From Leptodactylus fallax (lineage: Eukaryota > Chordata > Amphibia > Anura > Leptodactylidae), in the NCBI GenBank assembly GCA_947044405.1, contig CAMRHE010000013.1, forward strand, positions 372,001-436,000: a stretch of 64,000 bases of DNA. Reading direction: 5' to 3'. Shown piece after piece: positions 10,901-21,542 of the stretch. The notes under the pieces are model-generated. The model was given only the letters and a program-made list of their open reading frames with translations, was not told the origin of the DNA and did not search any database. The stretch's first letter is position 1; every line of letters begins with the position of its first letter. A program made the translations under genes and the position numbers.

Positions 10901-12084
10901 GGTTCAATGGCACCCTGGAGCAGATGCTCAGGATGTTAGTCGAGTCCCACGGGCGCGACTGGGAGCTTTATCTCTCGCACCTGCTGTTGGCTTACCGGGA
11001 GGTGCCGCAAGCCTCAACGGGGTTCTCCCCCTTTGAGCTCTTGTACGGGAGACGTGTACGTGGGCCCCTAACTCTTGTGAAAGAGTCCTGGGAAGGAGAA
11101 ACAGCCAACCAAAGTGTGCCAGTCGTGCCCATGGCCCAAGTGCAGACGGCATGGGGTGCTGGAGGTGGGACCCAAGAAGGGGGTGTGTCAAATGTATTAC
11201 CTGTCAATGTATTGTGGAGGGATGGTTTGGGGAAGCATAATCTCAGTCATTTGCCCAAGGTATCACCATCACCCACCCAAGTACAGGAGGAACAGGGTGT
11301 AGGCCCAAAGGGGCAAGGCGTCTGGGAGGGAGGACAGGGTCCAAACATACCTGTGCCAGAACCAGAGGTGCCCCTAGGTTTGGAAGCAAAGGGGGAGGTG
11401 CAGAATCCCCTAGAACTCTCCCAACTAGCGGCTAGTGTGGGAGAGACCCTGAGAGACTGCCAGGAAGGGGTCTCTAAACTAGTATCACAAGGGCCTGGGG
11501 TTGCGAGTGTGGATCTGCGGGATGCCAGCACTCAGCACGAGGTCCCAGTGCAGGCCGGGGGTAGCCAGGTGGGCGGAGACTGCCGGGATGGGGTCTCAGC
11601 ACCGGTACCACAAGGGCCTGGGGTTGTGAGTGTGGGTCTGAGGGACGCCAGCACTCGGGGGAGGGACCCAGAGCAAGCAGGAGGTAGCCAGGTCTACTTA
11701 ATTCAGAGCCTGAACCTTAGAAGAGTCTCCATTCAGACAGGAGAGGAAGAGGGTATCAGTACGCCAGGAATATGGTCAGGGACCAGCACAGGTCCCGGCG
11801 GGGTGAGGCCGCCAAGGTGTCCGCGGAAGGCGATCTTAGGATCGTCCTTCCTCCCGACACGCTCTAAAAGGGGGAGGTGTGATGAACCGACCCTCAGTTT
11901 TATATCTTTCTTGGAAGTGTGTTTTACTTGCTTAGGTCAGTCCTTCCCCCACTTGGAATGCGGTGCTTTAGTTGAGTCCACATTGCTGGACGATACGCTT
12001 CACTGGTTTTATGTGTGTTCATTGGAGATGGCTTTCTATAGCCAGGCACTTTTATTATCCCTGGCCAGATGGGATGGGGGATAG
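7933..12084 (+). CDS. Gag-protease-integrase polyprotein without RT
   Basis: A single 1383-codon frame. Order by residue: N-terminal region; an Ala/Arg/Glu coiled coil with tandem AERRVERE-type units (about 106-155); a SCAN-like capsid (about 235-340, RYRLTPEVYRKKFRNIQRG); a CCHC zinc knuckle (408-421); a retropepsin-type aspartic protease (DTG at 469-471, LLGRD near 534-538); a 280-residue linker with no RT motifs; the integrase HHCC finger (H823, H830, C860, C863); the integrase core with D893, D953, E989 (DD35E); then a proline/glycine-rich tail with a duplicated 41-codon unit, reading into the 3' LTR. The start is the first ATG before the conserved Gag text. In Gmr1-like relatives RT and RNase H follow integrase; here that part is missing with the frame kept open. 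An internal deletion derivative is the simplest reading. Confidence 0.9.
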   Translation: MAGGTRSITKRLQDLVAAELQEMADMEATIAMQEAEQGPERLAPDNITMPDGSAGARTPEVIVPGGTSNPSSVGVTDLYLQMALQQIDASDYSTRLQVILQYREAAERRVERESAAAAAERRVEREAAAAAAERRAEREAAAAERRAELEHQLELKKLELCQQAQPSPAPTPGARALKIRSEDFPILEDNGDLDSFLRGFEQVCKQHHIPQAEWARYLSPRLKGKGLDVSTSLPVDADYETIKVALIRRYRLTPEVYRKKFRNIQRGPTESYADVLHHLQVTFWQWIKGLTVTTFEGIGDLMIKEQFLQVCPLEVRQFVCDRKPTTADNAAEIADDYVSTREQGIKRGATLQRPPSGKEGQSWSSPQPAVSKWGKTNSVPGAPSTSPVPRTLGAPGTPSKSQGEARRCHACNQPGHFKAECPNRSKNPPVSPATAAGSSVYLVGREGLQSNANSQQVIVGGKVVMGFRDTGAQITLVQPDLVPADSIIPGKTLTLKGIGQERVTVPMACVHLDWGAGKGMRDVGLVSDLPANVLLGRDLGPLVSQYGVGAAPPRCDKMSVLKDDFNEVLKPVTQAEGGVSLLSPLAVCPAKVISEHVNETLWNADLAVAPPTSAGDESPLSVTLAQPFPHAVHCESMNECNVNVIANSCLAGLQGSSSEMPGATPTEDNVPGGQVGHGDLRADPDEERTAGVAVVTRSQSARGVEGAPTPEPFPLSPGDGTETAMTNLPTLEPEEPGGYMTCTSLLSGSSQEFRDAVQADRSLDALKERADQPPLESDKDRVYWEQGRLYRETIPTKGKESRLREKHLVVPQPYRVELLRIAHDIPLAGHLGIAKTKARLSHLFYWPKMETDVAKYCRSCDTCQRMGKAGQGSKAPMIPMPIITEPFQRVAVDLIGPLSIPSRTGKRFILTVVDYATRYPEAVALSSTWADVVAKALVGIFSRVGFPREMLTDQGTQFMSALMQGLCKVTEVQHLVSSPYHPQTNGLCERFNGTLEQMLRMLVESHGRDWELYLSHLLLAYREVPQASTGFSPFELLYGRRVRGPLTLVKESWEGETANQSVPVVPMAQVQTAWGAGGGTQEGGVSNVLPVNVLWRDGLGKHNLSHLPKVSPSPTQVQEEQGVGPKGQGVWEGGQGPNIPVPEPEVPLGLEAKGEVQNPLELSQLAASVGETLRDCQEGVSKLVSQGPGVASVDLRDASTQHEVPVQAGGSQVGGDCRDGVSAPVPQGPGVVSVGLRDASTRGRDPEQAGGSQVYLIQSLNLRRVSIQTGEEEGISTPGIWSGTSTGPGGVRPPRCPRKAILGSSFLPTRSKRGRCDEPTLSFISFLEVCFTCLGQSFPHLECGALVESTLLDDTLHWFYVCSLEMAFYSQALLLSLARWDGG
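11457..11702 (+). repeat. Two tandem 123-bp units in the ORF tail
   Basis: Two units with a 123-bp period (41 codons) lie downstream of integrase. Both carry QGPGV and LRDAST followed by QAGGSQV. Because the period is a multiple of three, the frame is kept. The units are diverged at several positions. Confidence 0.75.
11866..11877 (+). other. Polypurine tract
   Basis: AAAAGGGGGAGG directly precedes the 3' LTR, the standard site for plus-strand priming in LTR retrotransposons. Confidence 0.8.
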
Positions 12085-12672
12085 CAAGCCTTAACTTCAC
12101 CCTTCTCTCCGAGGGTTCTGCAAAGGTGGGAGAAGGGGGGCTGCCTGGGTGCAAGGGGTGGGTGGAGCACTAGCCATATGCTGTGGGCAGACCTGGATTC
12201 TGGGGTCATTCAGCAAAGAGGCAGTAAGGAGCTCTGATCTGGGAGAAGATGAGAGGGCCTGCCCTACTGAGGAATGCTTTGAGGGCCTAGTTCTGGACAG
12301 CATGTAGAAGGATTGTTTTATGCAACTTGCTTAAGCTTGCGCCCTAGGCCCAAAACTCTGCTGTGGCCTAGAGAAACGGACTACGAGTCTATGCCGGTAT
12401 TTTCTCTATCTTTTAATTCCCCTGTTTATTTTTGTGTATTGTATCATCGCTCCTTTGCTTGTATGTTTATGCTTGATCGTATTAATATTGTATATTTCTG
12501 TATATGCTATTAATTCATACCGACCCACTTGGGTTATTAAACATATAAAATTTATATCGCTCATTTCATTTTATCCTATGACCCGGTCTACTCACAGTGT
12601 GTGAGTGGGAGGTTAAGAAAGAAGTTTGATCGCAGGCGTGCCAAGCGGCTGGGCGAGGCAATATTCTTCACA
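11878..12672 (+). repeat. 3' LTR of the gypsy element
   Basis: 795 bp, the same length as the 5' LTR, followed by the CCTCT target duplication at 12673-12677. The long ORF ends inside this LTR at 12084. Confidence 0.93.
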
Positions 12673-12868
12673 CCTCTCCCCTCACCTTCTGTCTCTATCC
12701 CTCTTCCGTCATAGATTGTAAGCCCTTGCAGGCAGGGCCCTCTATCCCACTGTGCCAATTGGTCACTGTTAGTATTGTATTTGTCTTGTTTATTTTGTGT
12801 ACAATATGTAAACCCTCAAATGTAAAGCACCATGGAATTAATGGTACTATATAAATAAACAATAATAA
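12673..12868 (+). mobile_element. L2 LINE copy A, 3' end (right piece)
   Basis: The sequence resumes the L2 3' untranslated region interrupted at 6940: CTCACCTTCTGTCTC, GATTGTAAGCCCTTGCAGG and AAAGCACCATGGAATTAATG are shared with copy B (19610-19800). It ends in an AATAAACAATAATAATAATT tail, typical of L2 elements that end in short tandem repeats. Confidence 0.9.
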
Positions 12869-12899
12869 TAATTATTATTATTATGTCTAAATCTGTTTT

Positions 12900-13330
12900 C
12901 CAATAGAACAATTTGTCTGTGATTATCGACAAAGTGTCTTACATTGTTTTTGCTGACAAAGTCAGTCCTGTTATTGAAAAAGTTGTCCCTGCTTGCTTGG
13001 CATGTGGGCCTTTCCTTGTAAACGTCCATGTGGGGAAAGGTGCATGCCACCATCATTATATTGGAGCAGCAAATATGGGCAGGGACAAGACATAGCTTTC
13101 AGGTCCCACTGGGTCAATGTTTTGAGCATCAGCCGCCACAGTCTAGAAATGCAGCAAGGCCAGGTGCTTTCTAATATCACCTCGTGGGTGCAGGCCCAGT
13201 TTCAACACCTGGTGGGACCTATCCATCTCCTCCAGTTCCTCCACACTGGACTATTTCCTGCCCACGACTTCACTGATGCAAGCCATTGCTTACACTCCCC
13301 CTCCCTCATTTCATAGCTGCAAGGTAAAGT
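12900..13330 (+). repeat. hAT-derived repeat related to 35880-36280
   Basis: This block matches 35980-36280 in order (CATGTGGGCC, TGGGGAAAGGTGCATGCCAC, GGCCAGGTGCT, then ATTTCATAGCTGCAAGGTAAAGTG). That second block lies inside a decayed BED-type hAT transposase region, so this is probably another remnant of the same family. Stops break every frame. Function is lost. Confidence 0.5.
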
Positions 13331-15570
13331 GCACATTGAGCACTGTGGCACATGCTGGAGCGTCAGTTAGAGCAGCAGTATAAGATCAGTGTCAGCCTGG
13401 GATGTCTAGGGCCCACCATTGGAATTGTTTATAGGGGCCCACTGCCAGGTCCCCTGCAGATTAGCTGTACCAAGACAGGACGCTACAGGTAGTAACAAAG
13501 CCATACTGCTCACCTGTCATACAATGTGCACCACTGAACTACCTAAACCCCCTGCTATACTCTGTATGGCAAGCAAGCAGCTTGGCTCCTGGAATTGTTA
13601 AAATTACCTGTAGCCACACTGTCCTGGAAAAGCTGATCTGCAGAGGTCCTGGTTGTCAGACACCCGCAGTTGTAATATTACTGGACTATCCTAAGCACTG
13701 GCTTTCAATATTAGAAAGATGGATAAACCCTTTAAAGAGTTTGTCCCGGAATTGGAGCAACCCATGTTGTGGGCACATGGTGTAAAATAAAAAAAAAAAA
13801 CAGCATGCTCACCTGTCCCCAGTGCTCCGTTGTCTGCCGTCAGTGTCCATTCAGCCTTGTGCCAATGCCTTCTTGCTGGGAGTTCTACTGGGACTGCTGG
13901 GACTAATTAGGTACAGGAGGTACAGGATTTTCAGAAAGACACTGGTGGGGGACAATGGGTTGTGTGGACAGGTGAGTAATTTTATACTTCCCTGGCTGCC
14001 ACAGGGTTCGCTCCAATTTATGGACAACCTTTTGAAAAGGGATGTCTCACCCTAATTTTTTTATGACCCCTTAACTGGTCTCCTCCATACAGTGGCCCTG
14101 TCACTGGTCCCCCATACTTTAGTGGGGACTAGTGATGGGGCAATTATATTATGTGGAGGCAGCTATGGGGGCTAACATGCTGTGGGGGATATTAAAGTGT
14201 ATGGGGAATTAGGGGAGCATAATAAAGGGGTTGTTGGGCTTAATTTTTTTATTGTCTGGAGCAAGATGAAGTGGGAGGGGCCGGAGAGCAGACAGGTAAG
14301 TATTGATTCTTACCCCTTATCCCACACAGTTTGTAGGTCACAGGCTCAATGTGAACTGTGACCTACAAGTTGGGGCATTATAGAGGCTTTCTGCTCTACC
14401 ATTAGCAGAAGTGGGTTGGGGTGCCACTTCTCCCCAATTCTGCAATTCAGTAAATACAACCGTATCGCAGAAACGGGTAGAACTGACTGCATCCACTAAC
14501 CGATCCGTGCTCCTGCTCACGGCCTCCTACTCCCTCTTCAGCCTTCAGTGGGCCCTGTGTACTGCACATCATGTTGTGATTATGGAATGTGCAGAGCATG
14601 GGGACCCCTAGAGGCTGAAGACGGAAGAGCAGGCTGTGAGCAGAAGCAGGGATAGGTAAGTTAATAGGAGCCATTACCGGACCTCCACTGCAGTGAGAGT
14701 TAAGTAGGGACCCCTAAAGGCACTGGTACCCTGGTGGGCCAGTCTGAGCCTGCATAGGATGGATGTTTGTGGCATACAGACACAATGGAGTGGAACGGGA
14801 TAACTGTGAGAGGAAGAACAACTTCTACCTTATGATCACTTTTGGAAGATAGTCCAGCTTTTTCAGCTGTCAGAAGGGCCAGTTTTAGATAAAGTGTGGG
14901 TCCTGGGCAAAATTAAAAATGTGGCCCCAAATGCTGTACCTAAAAAGTGCCTCTAGTGTGCTTACCTGGACTGCCTAGGAGTCAATCCTTGAGATTTAAG
15001 CTGAGAGAAACAGATGAAGCTGTGGCTCCAACTGGGTGGGTCAGAAAGGTTACAAAGCTCCCTCTTGTTGGCTAGCTGTCATGACATCACTAGTCACAGC
15101 AGTGACGACCATGCTGCCTAGCTGTTTTTATGTCTTTGTGTTTAGTGACTGATCAATGCACACATATATAAGAGTACTGTGCAGTAAGCGTACTGTTCTC
15201 ACAAACCATGGTATTATCATAGTCCAGAGATGGACTATAACAAGAACAAGAGCTTGCTTGCATGCTTCACAATGTGAATAAAGAATAATTTCTAGAGATT
15301 GCCTACATTCCCTTACTTAATCTATAGTACAAAAGAGTATGTCCACATGGGACAGTATATAAGCAGTGGATTTTCCCAAATTCTTCCATGGTCAAAAAAA
15401 ACCACCTGAAATTGTGTGTTTATTACTACAGAATCACCAATGCACCCCTTTTGGAGTAACTCATGCACACTGCAGCAAAACAATCGAAATTGGGTGTTTT
15501 TTGCTAAGGTAGACCTACTGAAGTGGACTGTAATACAGTCCATTCCATAAAAGTAGAAACAACCTATTCA
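13331..15570. other. No gene; scattered repeat-like text
   Basis: No coding region or transposon ends recognised. There is a short hairpin at 14333-14366 (arms GTAGGTCACAG and CTGTGACCTAC) and an A-run near 13789. Phrases like CCTTTAAAGAGTTTGTCC near 13732 resemble common frog repeats. The remainder is unassigned. Confidence 0.45.
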
Positions 15571-15574
15571 GACA

Positions 15575-15912
15575 TCGGAAATTAAAGAGGAATTTGAGGC
15601 GGACATTTGCCTCGGATTCTTCTTTATTTTCTGCCCCCGGCTGACAGTGCAGAATATCAGCATTCTGTTGCAGCTATCCACCACTGATTAGGCCCAAGTG
15701 AATGAGTCTAACCAGTGGAGAGTCTCAAGCCGCGGCCTCCGAATCAGCCGCAAAGTCTGTGGCAAGATTCAGCTGGATGCTTTTTTTTTTTTCCAGCTTC
15801 CTGCTTCAATTAGTTTCAGTAGGAGGCAGAATGAGGTAGGAATCTGCTGCTGATTTAGGAGCAAAATACGCTGCAAAATCAGTGCCAGATTCCACCGTGT
15901 GAACAGGGCCTT
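15575..15912. repeat. MITE related to 3131-3466
   Basis: Shares GATTAGGCCCA, CCGCGGC and the terminal CCGTGTGAACAGGGCCTTA text with the palindromic element at 3131-3466. The left end is less clear than the right. No coding content. Confidence 0.5.
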
Positions 15913-16122
15913 ATACTGTTAATAGTGCCACTCCACAATGGCCCCCACACAGTATCATACGTCCCATAGTGGGCCCTGCACACAGTATAATATTCTAACT
16001 TTTATAACATTCCAATTTTCGCCACTCACTAATGACGCCGGACGTGCCCCCTGAGGCCCTGCCAGGGAAATATTCATCGCGTGCCACTCTTGGCACGCGT
16101 GCCGGGGGTTGCCGACCTCTGC
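15913..16122. mobile_element. hAT-like remnant with two minisatellite units
   Basis: Contains two decayed copies of the roughly 31-bp CCATAGTGGGCCCTGCACACAGTAT unit seen in the larger hAT elements, a near-CRE sequence (TGACGCCG at 16033), and the end GGGGGTTGCCGACCTCTG, which resembles a hAT terminus. The left end is not identified. Confidence 0.45.
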
Positions 16123-18498
16123 TCTAGAGGCATAATTTGTCGGGATGCAGAGGGGGGGGGGCACCCGAGCCCAGGAGATTTAGAAGGTCCATGAGGTATC
16201 TCTTCCCAGTATGAGAAGACCAGTACTGTAAACAATATATTATAGTTAGGAGTCCCAGGAGCTTCACGTTACATCTCTGAAAACCTCTTTATAATTTTAT
16301 CAGTTTGGAGGCGGATACTACTTTTTCTGCTGTGTTATTAAATATGTCTCCAAACTTATTATAGTGAGTAGACTTCAAAGTTTATTAAAAATCTGGCACA
16401 GGTATTTGGCTGTCTACTGTTTTATATAGTAGATATTTGTAGACATTAAGGAAACATATCTATGAATGTAATTGCTGAGGCTTTCACAAGCTGGTGCTTT
16501 AAGAAATAATATTTATTCCAGGAAAAGCAATATGAGCTGATCCAATTTTCTCTGCATTAATGCTATCATCTCTTATTTTTGACTACCCAGTTTCTTGTCC
16601 ATCATGCATTTAATATCCTTTATATTTATGTTCTTGTCTCTGTTATGCTAAGGAAATAGTTTTTGCTCAGCATGTACATGGGAGCTGGTTTTATGAGTGA
16701 TATATAAATAGAATATTTCTAGCTTATCACTAAAACCATATTGACGCTTCCAGACACAGGCGTTTCTTTCACTGTGATTCGAACATATACTTACATCTTG
16801 TTTTCTGTAGATAAACTGTACTCGCTACCAGTTTTAAAAAAAAAAAAAATCCTAGTTAGGTATTGTCATTTTTTAGGGATGCTTCTAGTCTTTAATATTT
16901 CAAGTTGCAACTTGCATGCATTAGTCGACACAAAGGCCTGCATAAGTATAGCGATAAGAAGACTGCAATTTTAGCATTGAAAGCCTCTAAGGTATTTTCC
17001 CCAACGTTTTTTGCTATTGCTTGTTCAGGCAGTTTTATGCTTTGTGCTGCATATTAATTTTTCTTTACATCATGGGAATTCAATTTGTACTGTAGATTTC
17101 ATTTCTTTGCAGATTTCGATGTATTTCATACTCTCAGCTTTTAATTAACTCTCTGGTACAGCTGCCGGACAGGATAGAAAAACTTATTGCTTTCTCTGTT
17201 TTATGAGTACACCACCAATCATTTGCCACTTAGACAGTGGTGCTGCAGCTATTAGTTTCCATGGTAACCTGAGTCATGGTGATTGATTCCTTGCCAGTAT
17301 GGCATCACTACGGGGAGTGCAGCCTGTGAGTTCAGTGTACTTCTAACATCCATCTAATTAAAAAAGGATTACAGAATCATCCTGGTATATACAGAACAGA
17401 CATACTGCAATTCATTTATGCAAATGTCAACACTATTAAGCATATTGTCAGACTATTTAAGGCAAAACAAACATACTCTATGCCTTTCATTTTTAGAGCC
17501 AGCTAAAAATTACAAAAAAAAAGTTCCTTGTCATGACAAGAATGTTTCCAGACATAACACACTGAGATGTCCTCTGTGAGTTATATTTTAGACTCTATGC
17601 AAAAATCTCAGACCTACATAAATAGTAAACCACAAATGTAGACATTAATGAAGATGCTGCAGTATTTACAGTAGTAATATATATGATCTAAAAGTGCAAA
17701 AAATAAATATTTGTATAAATATTTGAATGTGGGACATGTGCATGGCATTCCTCTTTGAAGTTAATGAGGAATGATGGAAACACTTGCTCATCTGTTTCTG
17801 TCACTCCCTATTTATACATGTGATAGGTATCAGTGGACCCCTGTTCTGACAGTAAAACGGATGTCTCAGCAGACTCCCACCGTTCAGATATTTGCAGGAA
17901 ATCTCCTCAAATGTGTCAGCATTAGTGCCTATTTAACAGCTAAACTTTTTGTCAGAGTTTTATCTCTGCTTTGGCTCTTCACTGGCCGCACCAAGCGATA
18001 CAGTCCTCAGAGGCTGACGTGCCATTTTCCTGGTTGTCCCTCAAGTTAAAGTCATCCAGCCACACCACTCCTCTCACAGCTCATCTGCTGGAGCACTTCA
18101 CTGGCGATGGAAAGGACACACACAAATTGGAGACACTGGGGCCTTCACTGTAGGGTTCAGATGACAAATGTAGTTATAGCGGGAATGAAACACTTGATGA
18201 GAACAACAATGAGCACTTCTCCGGGCCTCTGGACACCACAGTGCCACTGACACAGAGGTTGCAACACCTGCCTCCCTGACCTCATGTTACAGCCAAGCAG
18301 AGTCTTGCCACTGCGCTGTTTCCAGAAACCAGCTACCTAGGCAAGAGTGTTAACATGCATCCTCATCACATGCTGACTAGGCCATACATGCAGACCTCCA
18401 AGCAGAAAGCCAATCAACTTGGAGGCATAACTCCATTCTCACTATAAAGAGCCATCAAATGATCTATATTCCAGAAACCTCCCAGAGCACAACCTTGA
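16123..18498. other. No repeat or gene recognised
   Basis: AT-rich sequence of ordinary composition with no transposon ends that I recognise. Small ORFs (for example 17771-18049) carry no known motif. This is one of the least repetitive-looking parts of the window and could be old intergenic or intronic sequence. Confidence 0.4.
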
Positions 18499-19569
18499 GA
18501 TGACCTCCTGTTAGAAACTCTCTCATCCCTTGGCATCTCAGACCTGGCCCTTTCCTGGATCTCCTCATACCTCACCAACCACACAATCAGCGTCTCCCAC
18601 TCGCACACCACCTCCCTGCTACGCCCTCTTTCTGTAGGTGTCCCCCAAGGCTCTGTCCTAGGACCCCTCCTGTTCTCAATCTATACCCTAGGCCTTGGCC
18701 AACTCATAGAATCCCATGGTTTCCATTACCATTGCTATGCTGACGACACCCAAATATATCTCTCTGCACCAGACATTACCTCTCTGTTGTCCAGAGTCCC
18801 AGAATGTCTAACAACTGTAACCTCCTTTCTCTCCTCCCGCTTTCTCAAACTCAACGTGGAGAAAATGGAGTTCATAATCTTCACCCCTCAACAAACGACC
18901 CCCCTACCTGACCCATCTATCAAAATTAATGGAACCCCAGTCCCACAGGCCCGCTGCCTTGGGATAACCTTAGACTCTGACCTATCCTTCAAGCTGCATA
19001 TCCAAACCCTCAACACCTCCTGCCGCCTCCAACTCAAGAACATCCATCGAATCCACTCCTTCCTCACCCCTGAAACTACAAAGATGCTAGTCCATGCCCT
19101 CATAGTCTCCCACCTAGACTACTGTAACACCCTTCTCCATGGCCTCCCAGCTAACACCCTCGCCCGCCTCCAGTCCACCTTAAACTGCGCTGCTTGCCTA
19201 ATACACCTCTCTCCCCGTTCTTCATCGGCCGCCCCCCTCTGCCAATCCCTTCACTGGCTATCTGTTGCCCAGCGAATGGAGTTCAAATTACTAATGCTGA
19301 CATACAAAACCATCCACAACCTGTCCCCTCCATATATCTCCTACCTAATCTCCCGCTACCTGCCCCCACATAACCTCCAATCCTCCAAAGACCTCCTACT
19401 CCACTCTGCTCTTATCCGCTGTTCACACAAACGTCTCCAAGACTTCTCCCATGCATCCCCCATACTCTGGAACTCTTTACCAAGACACATAAGACTGACC
19501 CCCACAATCACAAGCTTCAAGAAGGCCCTGAAGACTCACCTATTCAGGAAGGCCTACAACCTCCAATAA
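18499..19569 (+). pseudogene. L2-type LINE RT (copy B), frame still open
   Basis: A 5'-truncated L2 fragment. The frame is open from the stop at 18496-18498 to 19569, about 356 codons. It contains RT motif B region [18 protein letters not shown] (about 18643-18696), the YADD catalytic box (18736-18747), [11 protein letters not shown], and the C-terminal [19 protein letters not shown] and WNSLPRHIR motifs. L2 junction begins near 18503. The fragment lacks the endonuclease and the fingers of RT, so it is dead, but the surviving frame has no stop, suggesting a fairly recent insertion. Confidence 0.88.
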
Positions 19570-19803
19570 TGCTACTGTCACCACACCACCACCTGAACAG
19601 CCTCTACCCCCACCTTCTGTCTCTATCCCTCTTCCCTCATAGATTGTAAGCCCTTGCGGGCAGGGCACTCTATCGCACTGTGCCAGTTGGTCACTGTTAG
19701 TATTATCTGTTTTGTATATCTTGTGTACCGTATGTAAATCCTCAAATGTAAAGCACCATGGAATTAATGGTGCTATATAAATAAACAATAATAATAATAA
19801 TAA
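18503..19803 (+). mobile_element. L2 LINE copy B, 5'-truncated
   Basis: Runs from inside the RT domain through the 3' untranslated region to an (AAT)n tail at about 19785-19803. The tail has AAAGCACCATGGAATTAATG and ATATAAATAAACAAT as in copy A. Confidence 0.9.
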
Positions 19804-20940
19804 TGACCTGCACCAGCCAAAATCACATGAAGTATTCAGTTCATCTCACAGTTTAAGTCATATACCAACACAGTAAAATATGCAACATAACTCAAGTAAC
19901 ACTGGCCAAAGTAAGCCAAGCTATGTCACAGCGACTGAATACCTCAAGGAATACTTCCCCTGCAACTGTTCATGTGGACTAAGGGTAGAGCAGTCAGCTA
20001 AATAAGGCGTGCATTTGCAGCAACCCACTGGGTGAATGCAAAGATAATGGGAGTATCAGTCGTCATGGTTGGGCTCATGGTGGCTGTAGTTAGCTCCACT
20101 AGACCTTTGGTACTCCACAAGGGCTAGTGCAAAGAACGAAGAAGCCTGCAGTGTGGATTATAATAGGCTCAGTTATCAACAGTGCTGTGAAAATAGGTCA
20201 TACCAGACATCTGCTTATTTAGCAGAGCAACATATTTACTTCTTGTATTGTATCAGATTTACAGCTTTTACCAGGTTAACTACTATCATGTCACTCATTA
20301 TCTATTGTCTAGTACATGTGCTGCCCTGTGCAGTGCTCTCTTCATGTCACAAGCGAGCAAAGGCTCAATGCACTCCAGTCTTCACCCCCCCCCCCCCAAC
20401 TTCCTCTTAGTCCATCAATGAGAAAGCCACTGGCAGTGACCTCATCAGTGACCAGGATGCTTTGTAAGGAAGTTGATGGAGGAACAGTGAGACTGCACCA
20501 ATAGAGAGGGATTGAGGCTGGAAACCACTTAAAGGGAACCTATCACATTGAACATGCAGTTTTGTCAACAAGCAGCATGGTATAGAGTATATGGTTGAAA
20601 ATTAAAATGACATTATGTTAAAATTACAGTAATATACAATAGTCAATCTAATATACAATAGTGCTCATTTAAAGGGGTTGTTCAGGATGTGAACATTTTT
20701 GATACTGATAACCTGATAATCGGTAGGATAGGTCTTCAGTATCAGATCAGTTGGGGTCCAACACTTGAACCCCGAACCGATCTGCTGATGTGGACGCCGG
20801 AAGCCATATATCAAGTATAGAGCCAGAAGCAGTTCCAGTTAACATCCCACTATAGTGTACAGAACTGCAAAGAAAACCCCTAGAGAATTAGCAAATATAA
20901 GTCTATTATGTGACTTAGTGGACAGGATTTAGTACTTTAA
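19804..20940. other. No gene; short frog-type repeats
   Basis: No coding region. A C-run of 12 lies at about 20387-20398. The stretch 20533-20800 carries phrases of widespread frog repeats (AAAGGGAACCTATCAC, AAAGGGGTTGTTCAGGA, TCAGTTGGGGTCCAACACTT). The rest is unassigned. Confidence 0.45.
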
Positions 20941-20943
20941 AAA

Positions 20944-21026
20944 AATATATATATATATATACACAGGATATATATATATGTATATATATATATATACAGT
21001 ATATATATATATATATATATATATTT
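20944..21026. repeat. Interrupted (TA)n microsatellite
   Basis: Two or more TA runs separated by ACACAGGA and ACAGT interruptions. The ORFs that read through it are artefacts. Confidence 0.95.
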
Positions 21027-21028
21027 TT

Positions 21029-21539
21029 TGTAACGGATTAGCTCAGGGATCGTCGTCTCCTCAGATAGACAAGCACTTTTGGCACAGTAATAACAGTCCA
21101 GTCCAGTCAAATATGGTGCAACTGGCCGCAACCAGTTTTATTAGTTCTTCCAGGCAAAACTACCTATAACACAGGTAACTAACTATTGAGAGCTGGGCCT
21201 ACTGCACAGCTCCCTAAACACAATTCGCAATTCGCAATTTACAATAGTTTACACTCACAGTGGTTTCCCAGGAGCAGAGACAGCCAAATACCTGTGTGCT
21301 GTCTGCCCTTATATACGCACACTTCAGGAACCTAGGAATTAACCCCCAGTCATCCCAAAACCTGAAGTGGCTGAATGGCGTAGAGCCACACCCAACTCTC
21401 CCTACTCCAGCAGCCTGACCTTTTACCAGGGTTTAGGTAAAACCCTACAGCAAGGAACACACCTTTCCCAGGTGCTTTTAGAAGGAATATGACAAGAACC
21501 TGGGAGAAAAGTATACTCCTTCTACCACTTTGTCCTGTC

Positions 21540-21542
<3 letters not shown>
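21029..21542. repeat. Candidate solo LTR between TA repeats
   Basis: A 514-bp block bounded by TGTAACGG and CCTGTCACA, that is TGT...ACA ends as in LTRs, lying between two TA microsatellites. Internal CAGTTTTATTAG text could be a reversed polyadenylation signal. No clean TSD can be read because the flanks are TA repeats, and no internal coding is present. Confidence 0.35.

Larger units (their letters stand above)
6941..12672 (+). mobile_element. Ty3/gypsy (Gmr1-like) LTR retrotransposon lacking RT
   Basis: A complete 5732-bp insertion: 795-bp LTRs at both ends, a 5-bp TSD CCTCT (6936-6940 and 12673-12677), a primer binding site, a long Gag-protease-integrase ORF and a polypurine tract. It interrupts the 3' untranslated region of an L2 LINE. 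By eye the two LTRs differ at only six positions, so insertion was recent. The expected RT and RNase H are absent, so the element would depend on a partner element for reverse transcription. The SCAN-like capsid and the integrase following a linker after protease fit Gmr1-like gypsy elements, in which integrase precedes RT. Confidence 0.93.

Noticed and set aside
20937..21169. ORFs rich in Ile and Tyr
   Set aside because: They read through TA microsatellites.
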